Made by a program: the position numbers and the translations under genes. A stretch of 29,392 bases of DNA from a virus, in IMG/VR virus record IMGVR_UViG_3300021378_000108, positions 1 through 29,392 of that record. One strand, given 5' to 3'. The notes under the pieces were generated by a model, which was not told the DNA's origin, did no database searches, and was given only the letters and a program-made list of their open reading frames with translations. Every line of letters begins with the position of its first letter. The stretch's first letter is position 1. Shown piece by piece: positions 25,119 through 29,392 of this stretch.

Positions 25119-25736
25119 ATGAGTGAAGCAATGAAAAAGCTCCAAGATAAAGTTGGTGTTGGGGCAGATGGTCATTTCGGCAAGAACACTGCAAAAGCCA
25201 TTGCCCAATATTATGAGCTATCTAATGAGAGAGCCGCGCATCTAATGGGTCAGGCGAGCCACGAAAGCGGTCACTGGCGGCACACAAGAGAAAATCTGAA
25301 CTACAGTGCCGAAAGTATGATGCGCGTCTGGCCTAGCCGTTTTCCTGATCTAGCATCCTGCGAGGGATATTCTCGAAACCCAACGGCACTAGCTAACAAG
25401 GTTTATGGTGGGCGCATGGGAAATAATACAGAGACTGATGGTTCAACTTACATTGGTCGCGGATTTCTACAATTAACAGGAAAAAATAATTACAGGGCAT
25501 TCAGCTCCGATATGGGTTTACCTGAGATTATGACAGATCCAGATCTGGTGGCTACAGATTACGCATTTGATACTGCGCTTTGGTTCTTCAAAAATAACAA
25601 GTTATTTGACATCGCAGACGATGGTGTGAACGACGAAACAATTTTAAAAATCACACGTCGGGTCAATGGCGGCACACATGGGCTTGTGGATAGAACTGGC
25701 GAAACAAACAAAATCTATGAGTGGCTCAACGCATAA
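25119..25736 (+). CDS. Endolysin, GH19 chitinase-like muramidase
   Basis: 205 residues. It cleaves peptidoglycan for lysis. The first 32 residues (KLQDKVGVGADGHFGKNTA) are a short peptidoglycan-binding-like helical unit. The rest is a glycoside hydrolase family 19 domain: HESGHW at 48-53 with E49 as probable catalytic acid, ENLNYSAE at 58-65 with E58 as the likely second acid, VYGGRMGN at 95-102, YIGRGFLQLTGKNNY at 111-125, and VNGGTHGL at 182-189. There is no signal peptide, so it needs the holin just upstream. It overlaps the nuclease gene downstream by 20 bases. Confidence 0.93.
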   Translation: MSEAMKKLQDKVGVGADGHFGKNTAKAIAQYYELSNERAAHLMGQASHESGHWRHTRENLNYSAESMMRVWPSRFPDLASCEGYSRNPTALANKVYGGRMGNNTETDGSTYIGRGFLQLTGKNNYRAFSSDMGLPEIMTDPDLVATDYAFDTALWFFKNNKLFDIADDGVNDETILKITRRVNGGTHGLVDRTGETNKIYEWLNA

Positions 25737-26109
25737 CAATAAAATCGGTAGAGCTGGCGAATTTCTGGCTCTATCGAGATTATCATTCGCTGGCATTTCC
25801 TGCATCTTGGTTCAGCACGAAATTGACGATGCATACTTGAAAACGCCAAGCGGTGTATTGCTGACTTTACAGGTCAAGACTGCCAGCAAGAAAACAGGAA
25901 ATGCGCGGCAGTACAGGTGGAATACACAGCCCCTTGGAGATAATAAAAAATCTGATGTGTATGCACTGGTGGCATATGATATAAAGAAAATTTACTGGGC
26001 TAGAGGTGACGATCCAATAATAAAGAAAACGTCAACTCGATTGTATCCAGATCAATTTGTAGATGAAGAAAAATTATTAAATCAAGTAATAAACAGCTTC
26101 ACAGATTAA
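25717..26109 (+). CDS. PD-(D/E)XK nuclease-like protein
   Basis: 130 residues from the ATG at 25717 inside the endolysin end; further upstream starts would lie wholly in endolysin sequence. The core pattern fits small PD-(D/E)XK nucleases: a first helix with GRAGEFLALSRLSFAG carrying the helix Glu, then acidic HEIDDAY, and the catalytic strand LLTLQVKTASKK (QxK). A C-terminal WARGDDP follows. Candidates are a Holliday-junction resolvase-like or a very-short-patch/intron-type endonuclease (PDDEXK_5-like), and I cannot decide between them. It is the last + strand gene before the converging terminator. One role might be resolving or processing DNA for packaging. Confidence 0.6.
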   Translation: MSGSTHNNKIGRAGEFLALSRLSFAGISCILVQHEIDDAYLKTPSGVLLTLQVKTASKKTGNARQYRWNTQPLGDNKKSDVYALVAYDIKKIYWARGDDPIIKKTSTRLYPDQFVDEEKLLNQVINSFTD

Positions 26110-26110
26110 A

Positions 26111-26129
26111 TAAATCACTTGATGATTTA
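26111..26129. other. Small hairpin after last + strand gene
   Basis: TAAATCA (26111-26117) and TGATTTA (26123-26129) form a 7-bp stem around CTTGA, directly after the nuclease stop. It precedes the larger hairpin and might add to termination. It is weak by itself. Confidence 0.35.
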
Positions 26130-26149
26130 CGCTGTTAGATTTATTTAGG

Positions 26150-26183
26150 CGTGTGGGCAATTCGGGCATGATTTGCCCACACG
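26150..26183. terminator. Bidirectional intrinsic terminator between converging operons
   Basis: A perfect 11-bp stem: CGTGTGGGCAA (26150-26160) pairs with TTGCCCACACG (26173-26183), loop of 12 bases. On the + strand it is followed by an AT-rich run with many Ts (ATATATTTATTTTATTTT); on the - strand by a T-poorer AAATAAATC-complementary stretch. It lies between the last + strand gene and the last - strand gene, exactly where a shared terminator is expected. Confidence 0.85.
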
Positions 26184-26189
26184 ATATAT

Positions 26190-26609
26190 TTATTTTATTT
26201 TAAAGTAAACGTAACGCAGAGACTTAGCTCCAGCGTTGCCTATGATCGGTGTGGTTTTCTCGTAAGCACGATCAACTAATTTTTGACGATACATGACGTT
26301 AAGCGTCCACGCTATATCAGATACGCCAATGCCACTGCTTAAAGCTATCATAGTGGTAGTATACCTCTTATAACTTTTCATATGCTTTAGTATAGCGTCG
26401 TACTTCTTTTGAGGTATTGGTTTAATTTTCCTCAGATCATTGTCAGTCACAAAGTTTTTGTGTGACGGCTTGTTAACTGTGATTTGGCGTGGCCTCTCAA
26501 AAGTTTTATTGATGTTATTTCTGAGGCCACGTTTGATCTGCTCTTTCTCAAAATTGTATAGCAAGTGGGAATACATAATCTCATATTTATGTGTAGGCTC
26601 ATCCCTCAT
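26190..26609 (-). CDS. Winged-helix-like small protein
   Basis: 139 residues from the ATG at 26609, which overlaps the stop of the preceding gene as ATGA. A longer reading frame back to 26831 exists, but its first part has Gln/Arg/Gly/Glu-rich out-of-frame composition and covers a better gene. The N-terminal half is basic with FERPRQITVNKPSHKNF. The C-terminal 70 residues (KYDAILKHMKSYKRYTTTMI, SSGIGVSDIAWTLNVMYRQK, VDRAYEKTT, then a strand KSLRYVYFKIK) look like a winged helix. It may be a DNA-binding regulator. No ribosome site is evident, in keeping with coupling. It is the last gene of the leftward operon. Confidence 0.55.
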   Translation of the reverse strand: MRDEPTHKYEIMYSHLLYNFEKEQIKRGLRNNINKTFERPRQITVNKPSHKNFVTDNDLRKIKPIPQKKYDAILKHMKSYKRYTTTMIALSSGIGVSDIAWTLNVMYRQKLVDRAYEKTTPIIGNAGAKSLRYVYFKIK

Positions 26610-26803
26610 GGCTTGGGCGACTTGTTCTTTCGACGCATAAGCGAAAGCTGGTGTTCTACATTGTTCAATATTGCCAGTTGCTCTTGCAACATCCACAGAT
26701 AATAGCTCCTCGTTCTCACCTCTTTGCCCTTCAGATCTTCCTGAACTGCCTCGTTGAGCTTGATTAGCCTCGTTATTGCCTTGTAGCAATCTTTGGTGTT
26801 CAT
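26606..26803 (-). CDS. Small helical hypothetical protein
   Basis: 65 residues, starting MNTKDCYKAITRLIKLNEAV and ending in a basic LMRRKNKSPKP tail, helical through the middle (SYYLWMLQEQLAILNNVEHQ). GAGGAG at 26811-26816 with a 7-base spacer is one of the strongest ribosome sites in the window, which decides in favour of this frame over the overlapping longer frame. Its stop overlaps the next gene by ATGA. Family not recognised. Confidence 0.7.
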   Translation of the reverse strand: MNTKDCYKAITRLIKLNEAVQEDLKGKEVRTRSYYLWMLQEQLAILNNVEHQLSLMRRKNKSPKP

Positions 26804-26814
26804 TTACATTCTCC

Positions 26815-27039
26815 TCATTCATCATTTTCACGTCTCACAAATTTTCCCTGATCATCAAGGGCTGGTATTAGCCTGCTGGGTTTTTCTGGCATTTCTGGCA
26901 AAATCAATCCAGTGCCAGCGCAGTTTTTGCAATCAGCCTTTTCATACAAGTAAGTTTCATGAAAGATATTATAATCTTTCTCAAATAGTGTTTCGCCTGC
27001 GCCATCACATTCTGGGCATGGGTAATATTTACTTGCCAT
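26815..27039 (-). CDS. DnaJ-like zinc-finger small protein
   Basis: 74 residues. Two CxxCxGxG motifs (CPECDGAGE at 8-16 and CKNCAGTGL at 37-45) are spaced as in one zinc-binding half of the DnaJ central domain, giving a single zinc site. The remaining C-terminal part is short and Pro/Arg-rich. There is no J domain. Proteins of this size occur in phage early operons and may bind nucleic acid or unfolded protein; no specific role can be assigned. It overlaps the upstream gene by 11 bases and ends 11 bases before the next start. Confidence 0.75.
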   Translation of the reverse strand: MASKYYPCPECDGAGETLFEKDYNIFHETYLYEKADCKNCAGTGLILPEMPEKPSRLIPALDDQGKFVRRENDE

Positions 27040-27253
27040 TGGTTAATCCTTTCGGTCTGAGCTTTGGTACAATAAATGACGAGCTGATGTAGCTTGTCTC
27101 GATGCACTGAGCCATACTATCCATCTTCTCATATGGCTTGTAAACGGCTGGCAATGCTTCACCACATTCACGCGCACTGCGGTATAGCGTGGTATCCTGT
27201 AGCTCCACGCCGCCAATGACATATGTGAGAACGAGTGTTGTGTAGAATGTCAT
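27029..27253 (-). CDS. Small protein with hydrophobic N-terminus
   Basis: 74 residues. MTFYTTLVLTYVIGGVEL may be a short signal or membrane anchor, though weakly hydrophobic. Two cysteines (ARECGEAL and AQCIETS) flank a helix with AVYKPYEKMDSM, a layout seen in small phage or bacterial periplasmic proteins. AGGAT lies just before its start, and its ATG overlaps the previous stop as ATGA. Function unknown. Confidence 0.6.
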   Translation of the reverse strand: MTFYTTLVLTYVIGGVELQDTTLYRSARECGEALPAVYKPYEKMDSMAQCIETSYISSSFIVPKLRPKGLTNGK

Positions 27254-27534
27254 AATTTATCCTTTTCTGTTGATTTTGGCTTTGTAAAAAAAGGTGTTTC
27301 TGTTGGATCAATTGTTTCCATAACTTGATCCAATGCCTCTCTGGTTCTTTTGGTTTTTTCTTGCTCTACAAGCTCATCCAAGTAAGCATTAAATTTATCC
27401 AAAGTAAGTAAACGTGAGGCTCTAGCAATATCTCTAACCCAATTGCTATCTTTTAATTCAGCATTACAGGCAACACTAGCATAAGCGCCACACCAAAACT
27501 CATAATCAGATTTTAGTTTTTTTAATGTAGCCAT
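27250..27534 (-). CDS. Helical hypothetical protein
   Basis: 94 residues, mostly helical. The first helix KKLKSDYEFWCGAYASVACN carries both cysteines, followed by VRDIARASRLLTLDKFNAYL and a charged Lys/Glu tail. It abuts the next genes on both sides within the leftward operon. I do not recognise a family. No export signal is seen. Confidence 0.65.
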   Translation of the reverse strand: MATLKKLKSDYEFWCGAYASVACNAELKDSNWVRDIARASRLLTLDKFNAYLDELVEQEKTKRTREALDQVMETIDPTETPFFTKPKSTEKDKL

Positions 27535-27776
27535 TATTCATCCTCTGCAAATGTGTGGGCATAGCCAATTTCAGTTAAGATCCACTTACAGCCGCCATCC
27601 AGCTTATCTTTATAATTAGGTATAACTGCGCCAATTAATTCATCGGCTGGCTTCATGTGTGTGATACCAGCCTCAGCTAAGATTTTCTTTGGTAGAAACA
27701 CTTCGTCGTGTTCCTTGTGAGTGAAAGCAAAGCCGAAGCCATGCTCATGAATTGATTTAATAATTAATCTTTGCAT
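27534..27776 (-). CDS. Possible OB-fold/cold-shock-like small protein
   Basis: 80 residues. The segment HEHGFGFAFTHKEHDEVFLP followed by KKILAEAGITHMKPADELIG and AVIPNYKDK resembles the cold-shock-domain layout (GFGF strand, DVF-[HL] strand, helix-like loop, then G-x-x-V). RNA or ssDNA binding would follow, but the second RNP motif is degenerate. The start at 27776 has AGGAT upstream, 5 bases after the previous stop, and the gene overlaps the next by one base. An alternative is an unrelated small beta protein. Confidence 0.5.
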   Translation of the reverse strand: MQRLIIKSIHEHGFGFAFTHKEHDEVFLPKKILAEAGITHMKPADELIGAVIPNYKDKLDGGCKWILTEIGYAHTFAEDE

Positions 27777-27780
27777 TATC

Positions 27781-27960
27781 TTATCCTATTTTAGATACAA
27801 TTTTGACGTCATTAAAATACCTTCTGGCATCATGTGGATGTTGCCAAGAGATCATATTTTTTAACCACTCTTTGGTTTCGTGAAGTGTGGGTTGGCCTTC
27901 ACTGTCGCCGCACATATCTTCACCAACATCAATGGTGATTTCAAATTTAAATGTTTGCAT
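27781..27960 (-). CDS. 59-residue hypothetical protein
   Basis: 60 codons on the - strand: MQTFKFEITIDVGEDMCGDS, EGQPTLHETKEWLKNMISWQ, and a C-terminal DARRYFNDVKIVSKIG. GGAG at 27967-27970 is six bases upstream of the ATG, so the start is secure. An N-terminal strand and amphipathic helix are likely. It follows the 39-residue peptide gene by one base and precedes the next gene by four, so it is clearly in the operon. Function unknown. Confidence 0.75.
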   Translation of the reverse strand: MQTFKFEITIDVGEDMCGDSEGQPTLHETKEWLKNMISWQHPHDARRYFNDVKIVSKIG

Positions 27961-27961
27961 T

Positions 27962-28081
27962 TTATTCTCCTAAGTTTGCGTTAATAATTGTATCCAGAAA
28001 AACTATAATTTCTGGAAGGTGAATGCAGGCTAGGGCAAATAATGCCATAGCCAAACCATCTTTGATCATTGTGATGTTCAT
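27962..28081 (-). CDS. 39-residue single-TM peptide
   Basis: 40 codons: MNITMIKDGLAMALFALACI, HLPEIIVFLDTIINANLGE. Residues 8-29 form a membrane helix. AGGTGG at 28086-28091 sits four bases upstream, a bit close. It exactly fills the gap between the two neighbouring genes, ending one base before the next start and containing the ribosome site of that gene. Small TM peptides of early phage operons often modulate the host envelope or exclude other phages; nothing specific is visible here. Confidence 0.65.
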   Translation of the reverse strand: MNITMIKDGLAMALFALACIHLPEIIVFLDTIINANLGE

Positions 28082-28089
28082 GCCGCCAC

Positions 28090-28380
28090 CTATTCGTGGA
28101 ACTGAAGTAGATTGCTAAAATCTACATCGTAACCATCAAGGGCATATAAATCATTATTACAGTTACCACCAACATCGTGATAAATATAACCGCCAGCAAC
28201 TAACGATCCAAAAGTACCCTCAGCTTGCTTTTGCGTCCAACCAGCATTTACAAGGTCTTCAGCTCTTACATATACCCAAGGGTCTTCAACTAAATCTGCA
28301 ACACAAGTGCCGCCCATTACATTTAAGCAATTTTTGATTAAGGCAGTCATTGCGGCGCTTTGATTTTCAGTAAGTGTCAT
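28090..28380 (-). CDS. Small helical protein, first gene of the main leftward operon
   Basis: 96 residues from the ATG at 28380, with GGAG nine bases upstream. A longer frame to 28449 runs through the promoter and is rejected. The sequence starts MTLTENQSAAMTALIKNCLN and has VYVRAEDLVNAGWTQKQAEG, FGSLVAGGYIYHDVGG, a pattern consistent with a helix-turn-helix/winged helix (ADLVEDPWV, helix, turn, helix, strand). It is driven by the promoter at 28416-28443. It could be a regulator, but the family is not identified. Confidence 0.65.
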   Translation of the reverse strand: MTLTENQSAAMTALIKNCLNVMGGTCVADLVEDPWVYVRAEDLVNAGWTQKQAEGTFGSLVAGGYIYHDVGGNCNNDLYALDGYDVDFSNLLQFHE

Positions 28381-28415
28381 TTTGTATTCTCCATTTATGT
28401 TTGTGTTATTCGTGT

Positions 28416-28443
28416 AATCTAACAGATTGTAAGATAAGGTCAA
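28416..28443 (-). promoter_or_regulatory. Early leftward promoter, copy 1
   Basis: On the - strand: -35 TTGACC (28438-28443), a 16-base spacer, -10 TAGATT (28416-28421), leading to the gene starting at 28380. The -35 lies in one arm of an 11-bp inverted repeat, so a protein bound there would block polymerase. The same -35, spacer and -10 recur at 29113-29140 with few changes, which makes both likely real. Probably read by host sigma70. Confidence 0.7.
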
Positions 28444-28482
28444 GCACAATGATATACAAATGATATATTAAGTGCTTGACCT
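28437..28482. repeat. Palindromic operator module, copy 1
   Basis: AGGTCAAGCAC (28437-28447) and GTGCTTGACCT (28472-28482) are perfect inverted repeats around a 24-base AT core (28448-28471). The core holds two ATGATATA direct repeats starting at 28449 and 28460, 11 bases apart, one helical turn. One arm includes the -35 box. The module occupies the gap between the stop of the preceding gene and the promoter. It is probably an operator; a terminator function is less likely as no U-run follows. Confidence 0.65.
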
Positions 28483-28491
28483 GAGTGAGTA

Positions 28492-29079
28492 TTACCAATC
28501 CTCACCATTGATTTTTACTTTTGTAGGGCGCTGGATAATAGTTTGCTTAACACCATCGCGCTCTCCATGCTCTTTAATTTTTGCCATGCAAGTTACATCA
28601 GTGCCTTTTTTTGACCAGCCATTAGATCCTTTATAAACAACGATGTCATTATTCTCATCGCGGCATATATTAATGTATGTCGTGCCGTAATATCCTTCCA
28701 GAGCCACAACGTGCTGTACTGTTAGGCTGAACGCCTGACGTTCACCAACAACGCCCACCCACTTGCAATCAGCGTCAGCCGCTTGGCGTTCAGCGATCAG
28801 TGCCGCACGTTTGTCGATAATTTTTACAACCGCATTGCGCTGGCCTTCAGTTAAAGACCCATATTCATCTAATGCTTTTTCCATTTTACCAAGAAAACTA
28901 TCAGCATTATCATAGCTAGACCCAGCTAGAAATTCTGTAATTTCCTGCGCGCGTTCATCATTAGCGTAAAACTTTTTAGCCCTGCTTTTTCTAGCATTGG
29001 CTTTTATGCTTGCCTCAACTGCGGCTACATATCTTGGGTTATCCCATTTATCGTGATAATCATTTTCGTGCCAGCTCAT
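28492..29079 (-). CDS. Putative OB-like early protein
   Basis: 195 residues from the ATG at 29079, six bases after GGAG at 29086-29089; the upstream ATG at 29091 contains that ribosome site and is not the start. N-terminal 110 residues are helical (AAVEASIKANARKSRAKKFY, LGKMEKALDEYGSLTEGQRN). The C-terminal 85 residues are beta-rich: WVGVVGERQAFSLTVQHV, TTYINICRDENNDIVVYKG, and VTCMAKIKEHGERDGVKQTI then QRPTKVKI. Similar arrangements occur in phage proteins thought to have an OB-like fold. Driven by promoter copy 2. DNA binding is possible but unproven. Confidence 0.6.
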   Translation of the reverse strand: MSWHENDYHDKWDNPRYVAAVEASIKANARKSRAKKFYANDERAQEITEFLAGSSYDNADSFLGKMEKALDEYGSLTEGQRNAVVKIIDKRAALIAERQAADADCKWVGVVGERQAFSLTVQHVVALEGYYGTTYINICRDENNDIVVYKGSNGWSKKGTDVTCMAKIKEHGERDGVKQTIIQRPTKVKINGEDW

Positions 29080-29112
29080 GTTAATCTCCATTTGTGTTTG
29101 TGTTATTTAAGT

Positions 29113-29140
29113 AATCTAACAGATTATGAGATAAGGTCAA
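29113..29140 (-). promoter_or_regulatory. Early leftward promoter, copy 2
   Basis: On the - strand: -35 TTGACC (29135-29140), 16-base spacer, -10 TAGATT (29113-29118), then a leader nearly identical to copy 1 ending in ATGGAGATTAAC before the start at 29079. Conservation of the leader (TAACACAAACAnAAATGGAGA) between the two copies suggests duplication of the whole promoter cassette. Confidence 0.7.
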
Positions 29141-29180
29141 GCACTTTATATATCATTTATATATCATTGTGCCTGACCCT
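29134..29180. repeat. Palindromic operator module, copy 2 (core inverted)
   Basis: Left arm AGGTCAAGCAC (29134-29144) equals copy 1; the right arm (29169-29180) is diverged, GTGCCTGACCCT, with two mismatches over twelve bases. The 24-base core (29145-29168) matches the copy 1 core in reverse complement at 22 of 24 positions but not in direct orientation. It lies between the stop of the 64-residue gene and promoter copy 2. Confidence 0.65.
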
Positions 29181-29185
29181 ATCAG

Positions 29186-29380
29186 TTATTTACGCTCGTA
29201 ATCTGCCCATTGCTGGTACATTTTTTCCCAGCCCCATTTTACAAATTTAGCCATGTCATCGCCTTCCTCGATGCCATGATTAAACGCAAATTGTTTTAGG
29301 GCTGATGTAAGCTCAATTTCTGGAAACTCAACAGCCAAATCGATTGCTTCATTGTAAGCATTTTCCCAAGTTGTATCCAT
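29186..29380 (-). CDS. Small acidic helical protein
   Basis: 64 residues, acidic and helical (ENAYNEAIDLAVEFPEIELT, SALKQFAFNHGIEEGDDMAK), ending in an aromatic helix FVKWGWEKMYQQWADYERK. GGAG at 29389-29392 is eight bases before the ATG, at the edge of the window, and its own promoter would lie beyond. The HGIEEGDDMAKFVKW segment is reminiscent of small phage proteins with helical-bundle folds, without known function. Its stop is six bases from operator copy 2. Confidence 0.7.
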   Translation of the reverse strand: MDTTWENAYNEAIDLAVEFPEIELTSALKQFAFNHGIEEGDDMAKFVKWGWEKMYQQWADYERK

Positions 29381-29392
29381 TATTTAATCTCC

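Noticed and set aside
26190-26831. A single 213-residue - strand protein
   Set aside because: Its first part has out-of-frame composition and covers a 65-residue gene with a strong ribosome site; two overlapping genes explain the region better.
28381-28449. N-terminal extension of the gene at 28090-28380
   Set aside because: It runs through the -10 region and leader of promoter copy 1; GGAG sits correctly before the inner ATG.
28437-28482. Inverted repeat as an intrinsic terminator
   Set aside because: The loop is 24 bases, no U-run follows on either strand, and one arm contains a -35 box; an operator is the better reading.
1-29392. tRNA genes, CRISPR arrays, insertion sequences or integrase
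   Set aside because: None seen: no cloverleaf pattern, regularly spaced repeats, transposase or recombinase motifs in any frame.

Overview
This window is the late structural and lysis region, plus the start of an opposing early region, of a tailed double-stranded DNA bacteriophage. The genes for a Sf6/P22-type terminase, a P22-type portal, a scaffold, a coat protein of the SU10-type family, a P22 gp10-like tail hub and three large internal proteins are present. A tape-measure, tail tube and sheath are absent, so the virion is most likely short-tailed (podovirus morphology). The host is probably an alphaproteobacterium, perhaps marine. This is inferred from the AT-rich composition, the gene-transfer-agent type 3-TM holin, many small proteins of types I associate with marine phages, and a striking scarcity of GANTC, the CcrM methylation site of Alphaproteobacteria. 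No tRNA, integrase, transposase, CRISPR array or replication gene was found.

Layout. Positions 45-26109 are all on the + strand and tightly packed, often with ATGA or TAATG stop/start overlaps. They run as follows: small and large terminase (45-1935); small proteins and a 529-residue protein with a pre-toxin-like segment (1932-4359); adaptor, tail appendage and fibre genes with a fibre chaperone (4434-8161); tail hub, a C1q/jelly-roll-like protein and a GNAT-like protein (8228-10726); four putative internal or ejection proteins (10726-16000); portal, scaffold and major coat (16009-20310), closed by a strong hairpin; small basic and membrane proteins (20363-21139); five consecutive Sec-exported, cysteine-paired proteins (21141-23762); and a lysis block with a coiled-coil membrane protein, an EF-hand membrane protein, a holin and a GH19 endolysin, followed by a PD-(D/E)XK nuclease (23762-26109). 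A hairpin at 26150-26183 separates the two converging strands.

Positions 26190-29380 are on the - strand and carry small early-type proteins: a DnaJ-like zinc finger, a possible OB-fold protein, winged-helix-like proteins and many unknowns. Transcription there starts from two nearly identical promoter-operator modules at 28416-28482 and 29113-29180. Their flanks match in direct orientation, but their 24-bp cores are inverted relative to each other. 

How the parts work together: the terminase packages DNA through the portal into a scaffold-built head; adaptor, hub and fibres close the head and bind the host; internal proteins are likely ejected to carry DNA across the envelope. Late in infection the holin and endolysin act with the exported and membrane proteins on the cell envelope. 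The best candidate for an undescribed system is the block of five exported proteins next to the EF-hand membrane protein (21141-24593).
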